Shown here: positions 11,135 to 19,156 of the stretch, in pieces
Position numbering within the stretch: the first letter of the stretch is position 1
Layout: each line of letters begins with the position of its first letter
Translations under genes and position numbers: made by a program
From: Pelistega sp.
Lineage (GTDB): Bacteria; Pseudomonadota; Gammaproteobacteria; Burkholderiales; Burkholderiaceae_B
Length of the DNA: 64,000 nucleotides
Direction of reading: 5' to 3'
Assembly (NCBI GenBank): GCA_030538255.1
Contig: JAUNUI010000008.1
Coordinates: 22,833 to 86,832, forward strand
The notes under the pieces: model-generated
Seen by the model: only the letters and a program-made list of their open reading frames with translations
The model's database searches: none
What the model was told of the DNA's origin: nothing

Positions 11135-11869
11135 ATGACTATTGCTGACATGACTGCTACACCTAATGCTCAAACCAATGTTGACCAAGCTGAAATTGAT
11201 AAATTCAGTGCCTTAGCCTCTAAGTGGTGGGATCCGAATAGTGAGTTCAAACCGCTGCACGAGATTAATCCCTTGCGTCTATCGTGGATTCAAGAGCGTG
11301 TAGGCGATAGCTTACAAGGTAAGAAAATTATTGATGTCGGCTGTGGTGGCGGTATTTTGGCAGAAAGCATGGCCGTCTTGGGCGCTGATGTAACAGGCAT
11401 TGACTTGGCCCAGAAATCATTAACAGTGGCTCGCCTTCATAGCCTTGAATCTGGCGTGAAAGTGAACTACAAGCTCATTGCCGCCGAAGAGATGGCTGCA
11501 CTCGAGCCAGAACAATATGATGTAGTCACCTGCATGGAGATGTTGGAACACGTACCTGACCCTAGCTCCATTATCCGCGCCTGTAGCCAACTGGTCAAAC
11601 CAGGAGGCCATGTTATTTTCTCTACCCTAAATCGCAATCCCAAATCTTTTTTATTTGCGATTATTGGTGCGGAATATGTGCTACAACTCGTCCCCAAAGG
11701 CACGCACAGCTACAATAGTTTTATTAAGCCTAGCGAGCTTGTGGCAAGTGCTCGTCACGCGGGCTTAAAACTCGAGCAGCTCAAGGGTTTAGAATATAAT
11801 CCCATCAGTAAAGTGTATAGCCTCTCAGGCGATGTCTCAGTTAACTATATGGTGGCAACGCGCAAATGA
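11135..11869 (+). CDS. ubiG: Ubiquinone biosynthesis O-methyltransferase
   Basis: SAM-dependent methyltransferase for both O-methylations in ubiquinone synthesis. The N-terminal [20 protein letters not shown] is diagnostic of Ubi[14 protein letters not shown] is the SAM-binding motif I, followed by [11 protein letters not shown] and the EMLEHVPDP segment. [12 protein letters not shown] matches the C-terminal lid. The frame opens at TTG 11132; ATG 11135 is used here, but ATG 11150 would match the E. coli length (about 240 residues) equally well, and no clear ribosome-binding site decides between them. It overlaps gph by 4 bases (ATGA). Confidence 0.94.
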   Translation: MTIADMTATPNAQTNVDQAEIDKFSALASKWWDPNSEFKPLHEINPLRLSWIQERVGDSLQGKKIIDVGCGGGILAESMAVLGADVTGIDLAQKSLTVARLHSLESGVKVNYKLIAAEEMAALEPEQYDVVTCMEMLEHVPDPSSIIRACSQLVKPGGHVIFSTLNRNPKSFLFAIIGAEYVLQLVPKGTHSYNSFIKPSELVASARHAGLKLEQLKGLEYNPISKVYSLSGDVSVNYMVATRK

Positions 11870-12537
11870 TCAAAACCGTCTTTTTCGACTTTGATGGCAC
11901 CTTAGCTGATACAGCCAGAGATCTTGTTGCCGCCACCAATTTACAACGTGAACGTGCGGGTCTCGAACCGATGCCTTTTGAAGAATTGCGCGGATATTCC
12001 TCACAAGGTGCAGGTGGTTTGCTCAAGAAAGCCCTAGGCCTAGAGAAAACAGATGCGGCATTTGAAGCAACACGTCAACAGTTTCTGCAAGACTATTACG
12101 CCTGCATGACCGATCAAACTGTATTATTTCCTGGCATTACTGAGCTTTTAAAACAACTTGAGAACAATGGTTACACTTGGGGCATTGTGACCAATAAAGC
12201 AGAGAACTTATCCTTCCCTATTTTCGATCACCTTGGTCTAACTCAACGCAGCATTGCAAATATCTGTGGCGATACTGCAGCACGCCCTAAACCCTATCCT
12301 GACCCTCTCTTTTTAGCAGCAGAACGGGCACAAGTTGAACCTCAGGATTGCATCTATATTGGTGATGATGCGCGCGATATTATTGCGGGTAAAGCGGCTG
12401 GCATGGCAACCATTGCTGTGCGTTATGGATATTGTGATCAACCCGAAGAAATTGCCTCTTGGCAGGCTAATATAACCGTCGATACGCCTGAGCAACTCTG
12501 GCAAGCCATTGACATACTTACCAAGGAATCTATGTAA
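11866..12537 (+). CDS. gph: Phosphoglycolate phosphatase (HAD family)
   Basis: HAD-superfamily phosphatase that removes 2-phosphoglycolate, for example from DNA repair. Motif [12 protein letters not shown] (7-17) contains the nucleophile Asp and acid/base Asp; motif II is VTNKAE, motif III the Lys of ARPKPYPDP, and motif [11 protein letters not shown]. 223 residues, typical length. Coupled to ubiG by a 4-base overlap, the usual ubiG-gph pair of proteobacteria. Confidence 0.9.
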   Translation: MIKTVFFDFDGTLADTARDLVAATNLQRERAGLEPMPFEELRGYSSQGAGGLLKKALGLEKTDAAFEATRQQFLQDYYACMTDQTVLFPGITELLKQLENNGYTWGIVTNKAENLSFPIFDHLGLTQRSIANICGDTAARPKPYPDPLFLAAERAQVEPQDCIYIGDDARDIIAGKAAGMATIAVRYGYCDQPEEIASWQANITVDTPEQLWQAIDILTKESM

Positions 12538-12538
12538 C

Positions 12539-13138
12539 ATGAAGCAGCGCCTATTACTTCCAGCCAGTCTAATTGCCATCAGTGTTTTCGCGAGTGCCTG
12601 CGCGCCTTTACAAGGTAACGCTAACGGTCCTAGCTTCGGCTCAGGTAGTTTAACGGTTAAACAAGACGGCCAACCTGCCAATGTGATTAGCAATCTGGCC
12701 ACTGTCAACTGGAATGCCATGACTGAGAGCATCTTAACGCCAGCCGCCAAGAAGCAAGGCGTTGAAGTGAATCGTGTCCATGATGGCAGCCTACGTGTTC
12801 TATTACCTGCTAAAACACTATTTAGCACACGCAGCAATACGATTACGCGTCAAATGGCTCCCGTCTTGAAAACCATTGCCGAAGAGATGAAAATTCGCCA
12901 GATGCTACGTGTCAAAGTAGTTGGTCATACAGACTCAAGCGGCAGTGAAAAAGCCAATCAAAATGTTTCATTGAACCGTGCCTACACGGTAGCTCAACGC
13001 TTAATCAATGATGGCGTACGTTCAAGCCGGATTGATATTGAAGGCCGTGGCTCCATCGACCCGCTAGTCGCCAATGATACCTCTCAACGCCGTGCAGTTA
13101 ATCGTCGTGTTGAATTGTACTTATATCAATTAAAGTAA
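12539..13138 (+). CDS. OmpA-domain lipoprotein
   Basis: Outer membrane lipoprotein predicted to bind peptidoglycan. The ATG at 12539 (preceded by AAGGA at 12523-12527) gives a lipoprotein signal, MKQRLLLPASLIAISVFASA, with lipidated Cys in ASAC; the upstream in-frame start at 12509 would bury this signal, so it is rejected. Residues about 95-199 are an OmpA_C domain (VKVVGHTDSSGSEKANQ, RIDIEGRGSIDPLVAN, RRAVNRRVELYLYQLK). It starts one base after the gph stop and is probably cotranscribed with ubiG-gph. It resembles the YfiB/Pal-like class; the exact partner is unknown. Confidence 0.85.
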   Translation: MKQRLLLPASLIAISVFASACAPLQGNANGPSFGSGSLTVKQDGQPANVISNLATVNWNAMTESILTPAAKKQGVEVNRVHDGSLRVLLPAKTLFSTRSNTITRQMAPVLKTIAEEMKIRQMLRVKVVGHTDSSGSEKANQNVSLNRAYTVAQRLINDGVRSSRIDIEGRGSIDPLVANDTSQRRAVNRRVELYLYQLK

Positions 13139-13255
13139 TAAGCGTACTGCGAAAGCACATCACTTGCCATAAGGCCAAAGATAAGTGAACTGGTATGAGC
13201 AAGCTTTGTGCTTCTAAACAGTTAATAAATCCATACCACTGTACAAGCCCCAAAG

Positions 13256-13280
13256 AAAAAGGCTGCCGAAGCAGCCTTTT
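13256..13280 (-). terminator. Terminator of ssrA (may also act on the plus strand)
   Basis: On the minus strand AAAAGGCTGC, a TTCG tetraloop and GCAGCCTTTTT form a very stable hairpin with T-tract, directly after the tmRNA coding piece. The hairpin is nearly symmetric and could also stop rightward transcription from the OmpA-domain lipoprotein gene that ends at 13138. Confidence 0.88.
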
Positions 13281-13322
13281 AATCCGTTCTGTTGCCAAGT
13301 GGATCATGCTCCTAGCGGCCTG

Positions 13323-13358
13323 TTATTAGGCGGCTAATGCGTAACTTTCGTCATTTGC
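13323..13358 (-). other. tmRNA proteolysis tag reading frame
   Basis: Ten codons starting at GCA (13358-13356) encode ANDESYALAA, followed by tandem TAA TAA stops (13328-13323). The C-terminal ALAA is the usual degron read by ClpXP-type proteases, and the ANDE start matches other betaproteobacterial tags. The same frame is open a few codons upstream, but the resume codon is set by family comparison. Confidence 0.88.
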
Positions 13359-13442
13359 ATTTATAGAATTTGCTTGATTTACGGTCATCGCCTACCGGCT
13401 GCCAATCTTCCTATTTGCCCCTGTCGAAACCAATACGTCCCC

Positions 13443-13480
13443 ATCAATAAAGCACTACTTAGATAAATCCAATGCCCTAT
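13443..13480 (-). other. Intervening segment removed from pre-tmRNA
   Basis: 38 bases between the encoded CCA end of the acceptor piece and the first G of the coding piece. In two-piece tmRNAs this segment is excised by tRNA-type processing (RNase P at the 5' end of the coding piece, 3' trimming at CCA); here that is inferred from the family. Confidence 0.8.
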
Positions 13481-13635
13481 TGGTGGAGACGGCGGGAGTT
13501 GAACCCGCGTCCAGAAACCTGTCAGTTGACCAGGTATACAGCTTAAAGGTTATTTTAGCATAAATTTCAGGATTAAGACTAATTGCAAGCTTGCTATGTT
13601 GTGCAAAACAGGCAAATCAGCGGCATAAAGGTTAC

Positions 13636-14184
13636 TCAGGGTTTCAATAACTTATGCCAGCCATCTAAGCCAAGCTCTTCCATCATGGCAATATTGCGTT
13701 CGAAAATAACCGCCGCATCAGGAAATTGACTCACCGCACGGTCAATACTATCCTCTCTAATGAGATGCAAGATTGGATAGGGAGAGCGGTTGGTATAATT
13801 ACTCATATCGTCCACTTGTGTACCTGCAAATTGATACTGCGGATGAAAATTCGCAATCTGAATCTCACCCATTAAATTGAGCGCATCCAAGATCTGATCG
13901 GCCACATCAAGATAATCATTAAAGGCATAAAAACTCTCGAAGGCAAAAGGAAGGACTAATAAAGTCGTATCAATTTGCTCTGCAGGCACAGTTGCTAATT
14001 CGCTTAGCAACTCAGTTAAAACCTGGCTTATTTCGCTTAGGTCCTGCGTAGGCGTAATATGAATTTTAACCTGATCTTTAACATACACACCCTTAGCAAA
14101 AGGACATAAATTCATGCCAATAACAATATTCTCAACCCAACGACGGGTTAATGTTTCAATTTCACGCAAAGCTTCATCACTCAT
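13636..14184 (-). CDS. DUF1415 family protein
   Basis: Conserved proteobacterial protein of unknown function. Recognised by the N-terminal TRRWVENIVIGMNLCPFAK with its invariant Cys, the LLVLPFAFESFYAFNDYLD segment and the C-terminal NRSPYPILHLIREDSIDRA. No signal peptide or membrane helix; presumably cytoplasmic. The frame has a GTG at 14187 and ATG at 14184; AAAGG lies 8 bases before the ATG, which is used (182 residues). It lies upstream of ssrA on the same strand, but the tmRNA appears to have its own promoter. Confidence 0.85.
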   Translation of the reverse strand: MSDEALREIETLTRRWVENIVIGMNLCPFAKGVYVKDQVKIHITPTQDLSEISQVLTELLSELATVPAEQIDTTLLVLPFAFESFYAFNDYLDVADQILDALNLMGEIQIANFHPQYQFAGTQVDDMSNYTNRSPYPILHLIREDSIDRAVSQFPDAAVIFERNIAMMEELGLDGWHKLLKP

Positions 14185-14227
14185 CACTTATACCTTTAAT
14201 ATTTTTGAGCAGTAGACCTCTACCCCG

Positions 14228-14359
14228 AGTTCAAGCCTCTGCACTTAGTTCACGCTTCTACCCCTAATTCAAGCTTCTACACCTAGCTCAAACTTTTGCA
14301 CTTAGTTCAAGCCTCTACATTTAGTTCAAGCTTCTACTCCTAGCTCAAGCCTCCGATTT
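14228..14359. repeat. 19-bp minisatellite, about seven copies
   Basis: Seven head-to-tail units with consensus agttcaagcytctacacct, the last shortened to 18 bases, plus a weaker unit just before 14228. Several copies contain the near-palindromic TTCAAGCTT. They fill the gap between the divergent DUF1415 gene and the unknown gene at 14504. No ORF, no spacer pattern, so not CRISPR. Confidence 0.9.
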
Positions 14360-14503
14360 GAACTCACTGTAAGGCTTAAGATCTATTGCTCATAGTGACT
14401 CAGAAGGAACACCACACTCCCCTGCCCCAAGTACAGAGTAAAACTCAAGACGGATGTGCTCTCATGGTAGAATGCTAATTAAATTTATTTATTCTAATTA
14501 TAT

Positions 14504-15196
14504 ATGAGCACCGCATTTATTATTCCTTGCGCGATTAACAATTCTCGCGATACTGAACTTGCCCTAAACCAAGTTTTGCATACCCTGCAAAGCATTCATA
14601 GCGCCGCCCCTAAGGCCAATACCGCTTTAGTGGAATACTCTTTACAAGCACTCAGCCCAGAACAGAAAAACAGCTTACTGGAAGCCTCCTCTTTGCTCGC
14701 GGAATATCAACAAATCGAACGCATTCAAGATATTGAGATCCAGCATGACTTACTTAAAGCCGATGCTGTAAGCGCAATCGCCTCACTGGCCTGGTTTTTT
14801 GGCTTATGCCAACGCGACAAACTGTTTCAACAGACCAAGCATATTGTTATTATGCAAGCAGGTGCCGCATTAGATCAGGCGACCCTTGCGGCCATAGAAG
14901 AGAATGAAAGTGGAAAATTTATCTTCTCTCCACCTGAAAATAGTTCACAAGATGAACCAGCCTCAGTAGGAAGTGCTGGAATGCGCTTTAATACCGCAAT
15001 CTGGAGCCTGCCTACTGAACAACTCGACAATTTAGTGCAAGCACTTTGGCAATCTTTAGATTATGCCTTCGAGCGTATTCAAACTGGTGGCTATAGTGAT
15101 TTAGGTTTGGCGCTGTACAAGTATCTCGATTCCAGTGAAATCTTTTATATTAAAAATCTCTGCCAACAAGCCTTTGCATCCACCAAAAGCCATTAA
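14504..15196 (+). CDS. Hypothetical protein, possibly glycosyltransferase-like
   Basis: I do not firmly recognise this 230-residue protein. It has no signal peptide or membrane helix. The start FIIPCAINN with a following helix NQVLHTLQSIHSAAP and ALVEYSL resembles a group of proteins with a nucleotide-sugar-like fold (IxxAIN ... QTLxSIxxxxPxAxIxLxE), and a central SLAWFFGL segment plus IVIMQAGAALD would fit the next Rossmann strand; this is a weak memory-based likeness only. A -10-like TAGAAT lies near 14467; the ATG has no clear ribosome-binding site. The nearby rmlD-like gene would fit a surface polysaccharide role, but that is speculation. Confidence 0.6.
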   Translation: MSTAFIIPCAINNSRDTELALNQVLHTLQSIHSAAPKANTALVEYSLQALSPEQKNSLLEASSLLAEYQQIERIQDIEIQHDLLKADAVSAIASLAWFFGLCQRDKLFQQTKHIVIMQAGAALDQATLAAIEENESGKFIFSPPENSSQDEPASVGSAGMRFNTAIWSLPTEQLDNLVQALWQSLDYAFERIQTGGYSDLGLALYKYLDSSEIFYIKNLCQQAFASTKSH

Positions 15197-15279
15197 ACAC
15201 GTGGCATTGTGGCACACTCTGATACTGATTTCTGATACTAAAGACCTGTATTGATTTAAGACTTCTTGCGCTATATTTA

Positions 15280-16641
15280 TTACGCATGTATAAACGCATG
15301 CAATGACTCGCGCCAAGTGGGCAGCGCCGCATTTAAGGTATGCTTCAGCTTAGTATTATCTAATACCGCATAAGCAGGTCGAGCCGCTGCAGCACCCTGC
15401 CCTTGATTCTTCGCCACCATGCTCTCTTGGTACTGATGATAGCTTTGCCCAAGGATTTCTTTCAACCGCAAAGTTTCTCCCGCGATGCTTAATTCCTGAG
15501 CAATAGCTTGGGCGAATTCAAACCAAGTGCATACACCATCAGGAACCACATGAAAAAGGCCCTGAGCCCCTTGTTGCTGCAACTGCCAAGTATACCGCAC
15601 AAGAAAGTCCACACTCGTCGGTACTCCCCATTGATCATCGACCACGCTGATATGCGTTTGCTGCTGCATGAGGCGATGCATAGTGTTAAAAAAATTATGG
15701 CCCGAAACACTATACAACCAACTTGTACGAATAAGCAGCACTGGCAAGCCACTGCGCAACACAGCCTGCTCACCAGCAAGCTTACTTAAACCATAAGTAT
15801 TAATGGGCTCCGTGATAGCATCCTCAGCGCACTTTCTTAAACCATAAGTATTCATGGACTTAGCGACAGTATCCTCACTGCGCTCACTTAATCCATGGGT
15901 ATTAATAGATTCAGCGACAGCTTCCTCACCGCACTTACTTAAACCATAAGTACTCATGGGATCAATGATGGACTCAGCAAAAGCATCCTCACCGCACTTG
16001 ACTAAACCATTATGTGTCAATGGCTCTAGCTGCCCATTTCCAACGTACGGAATAGTTTTATCTGCTTGTATAGCAAGCGTTTCATAATTAGGATTAAAGA
16101 CGTAGTCTGTAGAAAAATGAATTAAGCGCCCCTGCCATTGCGCCAATATTTTAAGCAAGCGCTCTGGCAAGATGGCATTCAGCTGAAAGGCCTTTTCAGG
16201 TTCTTGTTCTGCATGGTCTACTGCTGTGTAGGCTGCAGCATTAATCACTATGCTAGGTCTATGCTCTAGCAAATAGCGTTCTAAGGCCTGTAGACCATGC
16301 TCAGTGGATAAATCAGGACCGCCTTGACTTGGACCAGGCAAAGTCAAAACAGATTCACTTGTTCGCTTATATCTGTTCTGAGTTTGTATGCAGACCTGCT
16401 CAAGCTGTTTATACTTATCGCTACCAGTGGCCGTAGGTCCGCCTTGGTCTTGCGCGCTTGCTAGATCTGAACACCTCTGTATGTGCCCAACGCTTGCCTG
16501 TACGTAATCTTCCACGAAATCTTGTTGAGCAGAAGAAGTTGAGGCCTCAAACATGCGGGCAAAAGCTTGCCCAAGCTGACCATTTGCCCCGAGGATTAAT
16601 ATTTTCTGCGGAGCTGTATGTATATGGTCTAACTTGGGCAT
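15280..16641 (-). CDS. rfbD: dTDP-4-dehydrorhamnose reductase-like, repeat-expanded
   Basis: Short-chain dehydrogenase of the RmlD family, last step of dTDP-L-rhamnose synthesis. ILILGANGQLGQAFARMF (13-30) is the NAD(P) motif, VINAAAYTAVDHAE and LIHFSTDYVF are family signatures, and INTYGLSKLAGEQAV carries the YxxxK catalytic pair. At 453 residues it is about 150 longer than usual (near 300). Two inserts explain this: a low-complexity block around residues 35-105 containing QGGP twice, and a tandem array in front of the catalytic motif whose units (STYGLSKCGEEAVAESI and relatives) are degenerate copies of it. The reading frame is intact throughout. No rmlA, rmlB or rmlC is in the window. Whether it is active cannot be told from sequence. 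Confidence 0.85.
   Translation of the reverse strand: MPKLDHIHTAPQKILILGANGQLGQAFARMFEASTSSAQQDFVEDYVQASVGHIQRCSDLASAQDQGGPTATGSDKYKQLEQVCIQTQNRYKRTSESVLTLPGPSQGGPDLSTEHGLQALERYLLEHRPSIVINAAAYTAVDHAEQEPEKAFQLNAILPERLLKILAQWQGRLIHFSTDYVFNPNYETLAIQADKTIPYVGNGQLEPLTHNGLVKCGEDAFAESIIDPMSTYGLSKCGEEAVAESINTHGLSERSEDTVAKSMNTYGLRKCAEDAITEPINTYGLSKLAGEQAVLRSGLPVLLIRTSWLYSVSGHNFFNTMHRLMQQQTHISVVDDQWGVPTSVDFLVRYTWQLQQQGAQGLFHVVPDGVCTWFEFAQAIAQELSIAGETLRLKEILGQSYHQYQESMVAKNQGQGAAAARPAYAVLDNTKLKHTLNAALPTWRESLHAFIHA
15790..16005 (-). repeat. 51-bp coding minisatellite inside rfbD
   Basis: Three units of exactly 51 bases (15790-15840, 15841-15891, 15892-15942) and a fourth of 63 bases with a 12-base insertion (15943-16005), followed by part of a fifth. 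Each encodes a 17-residue version of NTYGLSKCGEEAVAESI, in frame. The unit derives from the enzyme's own YGLSKLAGEQAV catalytic segment, which follows the array in the protein. Confidence 0.92.
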
Positions 16642-16723
16642 AAAGAATTACATCTCAAACTATCACGACTATCTTACTTACGAAAACCTCACTACCTTAG
16701 CAAGGACTGGTCCAGACCAAATG

Positions 16724-18985
16724 CTACGGTGCTTGCACTTGCACTAAGTCTGCCGCAATATTGGCTGATTCACGTGCAATTGCATCAATATTATCCTTGC
16801 GCTTTTTCTCATCTTCAAGCTCTTGCTTTAAATTACCCTCGCCCATCGCTAGGCCATCATCTAGCTTAAAGGTGGCAACATCGCCTTCGCCCAACTGCTT
16901 ACGACGCTCAGCAAATTCTTTATAGGTTTCACTCATCTGCTCACGCTCTGCCTGACGTGTATTGAGATTTAATGAGTACGTTTTGCGTTGCGATAAACCC
17001 AAGGCATATTTGGTTTCATCTAACATGAGTTTCCAGCTACCCGATGTCGCTGTACGTTCTTCATGCTGCTGCTGTAATTGAGCAATAGTCTTGTCCAAGC
17101 TAGAGAATTTCTCATACTCCGCAGCTTGAATCTGCGACCATGGCATCACATTCTCATAACTTGACTCACCCAATTCTTTCGGGTCAAACATGGATGGGAA
17201 GATAATATCTGGGGTTACGCCCTTAACCTGGGTTGAACTACCGTTAACACGGAAAAACTTCTGGATCGTCCATTTTAGAGAACCTAAATCCTCATTCTCT
17301 GGATTACGCAAGAACTCATTTAAGGCGCGGAAGGTCTGTACCGTGCCCTTACCCCAGGTTGGGTCACCCACCACCACACCACGGTTGTAGTCTTGCATAG
17401 CAGCCGCAAAAATTTCCGCTGCTGATGCTGAGATACGATTGACGATCACAACCACAGGCTTATCCCACACTTGTTCAATGCCTGAACTACGAACATTCGA
17501 GACGCGACCTTCAGCAGTGCGTACTTGCACCACGCTCTTCTGGTTGCCAATAAATAAGCCGCTGAGGTTTGCCGCCTGATTCAAGGAACCACCACCATTA
17601 TCACGCATATCTAAGACAACTGCATCAACCCCTTCTTTCGCATACGTCTCAAGGATTTTACGTACATCTGCAGTCACATTCTTATAGCCAGAATCGCCAT
17701 TAATGCGGGCATCAAAGTCCTCATAGAATGAAGGAACGGTAATCAGCCCAATTTTCTTGGTCACACCATTGACCGTCGTATCTAAAACTTTAGAACGTGC
17801 AGCCTGATCTTCCATCATGACTTTTTCACGGACTAAGCGGATCGTGCGATGTTCACCATCTAAGCCGCCTTCAGCGGGAATGACTTCGACACGTACGACA
17901 CTGCCGCGTTTGCCACGAATTTTCTTAACAATATCATCAAGACGCCAATCAACCACATCTTCCATAGGTCCAGACTCGCCTTGGCCGACCGCAACGATAC
18001 GATCACCAGGATGCAATTGGCCTGAACGTGCTGCTGGACCACCTGCGACAACTTCGCGAATCTGACCGTATTCATCACGTTTTTGTAAAACTGCACCGAT
18101 ACCCTCAACCGACAAGCTCAATTGCACATCAAAATTCTTCGCTGAGGTTGGGCTATAGTAAGTCGTATGCGGATCCGTGCTATCCGAATAAGCATTCAAA
18201 AATAACTCGGCCACTTCTTCACTATTCATGCGGAGAATTTGATTCCGGTTATTCACATAGCGCTTACGCAAAGTATCGCGAATTTTCGTTTCATCGGTAC
18301 CAGCGAGCTTTAAGCGTAAAAAGTCATTTTTTAAGCGACGGCGCCAAACATCATTCACCTGCTCCACTGTTGTGGCGCGGTCCATTTTCTTGCGTTCAAT
18401 GCTGAACGACTCATCCACCTCGAAATCAAATGGCCGCTCAAGTTCTTTCAGGACATAATCATAACGCTCTTCAACGCGCTGACGATAGAGCCTAAAAATA
18501 TCGAAAGGAATATTCAAGGAACCCTTTAAGATCATCTCACTAAATAGCGGTTGATATTGACGGAACTGCTCAATATCACTCTCAAGGAAATACATCTTCT
18601 GGGGATCAAGTTTCTTGAAATACTCATCAAAGATTCTGTTCGCCATGGCAAGATCCAATGGCTTCTTATCGTATTCAAAACGCGTCAGAATATTCGCAAT
18701 AATAATTGAGGCCTTACTAAAACTCACCTCAGGTGCTATCGACTTAATTTCGGGTAAGCGCGTACTGCTATGCGGCTTCACCTCGCTCGGCGCACGATTC
18801 TCAGCGATCAGTGATGCTGAGTTAGCAAGGGTCTTATCTTGTGAAACAGCAGTTACAGGTGTAGCCTGAGTACTTGCGTGCAATTGTTCAATTCGCTCAT
18901 GTGTCTGTTTATCAGCGTAGACACAGGCAGAGAGAATCGTCAATGAAGCGGCTAAGAATAGAGTTTTTAACTTCATATTTTTCAT
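16724..18985 (-). CDS. prc: Carboxy-terminal processing (tail-specific) protease
   Basis: Periplasmic serine protease of family S41 (Prc/Tsp/Ctp). The N-terminal signal MKNMKLKTLFLAAS ... ILSAC includes a lipobox, so it may be lipid-anchored. A helical N-domain is followed by a PDZ domain (GPAARSGQLHPGDRIVAVGQG), the S41 core with VIVNRISASAAEIFAAAMQ (nucleophile Ser) and GDPTWGKGTVQ (catalytic Lys), and the C-terminal DUF3340-type region. The frame opens at TTG 19012; ATGs at 18991, 18985 and 18976 all fit the signal peptide and no strong ribosome-binding site decides, so 18985 is a compromise. Divergent from the mltB-type gene. Confidence 0.93.
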   Translation of the reverse strand: MKNMKLKTLFLAASLTILSACVYADKQTHERIEQLHASTQATPVTAVSQDKTLANSASLIAENRAPSEVKPHSSTRLPEIKSIAPEVSFSKASIIIANILTRFEYDKKPLDLAMANRIFDEYFKKLDPQKMYFLESDIEQFRQYQPLFSEMILKGSLNIPFDIFRLYRQRVEERYDYVLKELERPFDFEVDESFSIERKKMDRATTVEQVNDVWRRRLKNDFLRLKLAGTDETKIRDTLRKRYVNNRNQILRMNSEEVAELFLNAYSDSTDPHTTYYSPTSAKNFDVQLSLSVEGIGAVLQKRDEYGQIREVVAGGPAARSGQLHPGDRIVAVGQGESGPMEDVVDWRLDDIVKKIRGKRGSVVRVEVIPAEGGLDGEHRTIRLVREKVMMEDQAARSKVLDTTVNGVTKKIGLITVPSFYEDFDARINGDSGYKNVTADVRKILETYAKEGVDAVVLDMRDNGGGSLNQAANLSGLFIGNQKSVVQVRTAEGRVSNVRSSGIEQVWDKPVVVIVNRISASAAEIFAAAMQDYNRGVVVGDPTWGKGTVQTFRALNEFLRNPENEDLGSLKWTIQKFFRVNGSSTQVKGVTPDIIFPSMFDPKELGESSYENVMPWSQIQAAEYEKFSSLDKTIAQLQQQHEERTATSGSWKLMLDETKYALGLSQRKTYSLNLNTRQAEREQMSETYKEFAERRKQLGEGDVATFKLDDGLAMGEGNLKQELEDEKKRKDNIDAIARESANIAADLVQVQAP

Positions 18986-19156
18986 TATCATGGCGTTAAG
19001 CAATGTACCCAAAGTAAAGGAAACAAGAGGTATTTTAGCAAGACTTCCTTGCTTAGAACGTAATTCTGTATTCTAGTTCCCTTCATGGGCAGAATGCAGC
19101 AAAAAGCTTTAAAATGAGCAAATTCCTATTTCACCTGATTTCTTTGAGGCCTTTGT

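Larger units (their letters stand above)
13281..13546 (-). ncRNA. ssrA: Two-piece (circularly permuted) tmRNA gene
   Basis: The tRNA-like halves are in reversed order. Reading the minus strand, the acceptor half comes first: T-arm GCGGGTTCAACTCCCGC (13508-13492), then CGTCTCC and ACCA ending at 13481. After a 38-base intervening segment (13480-13443) comes the 5' half: GGGGACG (13442-13436) and the D-loop-like GGTTTCGACAGG. GGGGACG and CGTCTCC make a 7-bp acceptor stem with a G3.U70 wobble, the alanine identity pair. The tag codons and TAATAA follow, then the terminator. An extended -10 element TGCTAAAAT (13560-13552) suggests transcription starts near 13545. This is the betaproteobacterial two-piece form; ends of the mature pieces inside the transcript are approximate. 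Confidence 0.93.

Noticed and set aside
13460-13520. First look suggested a truncated tmRNA 3' end or a broken tRNA gene
   Set aside because: The missing 5' half was found 38 bases further on in permuted order with perfect acceptor pairing, so the gene is complete.
14228-14359. Possible CRISPR array
   Set aside because: Units abut without spacers, are imperfect and only 19 bp, and no cas gene is present. The same applies to the other tandem arrays.
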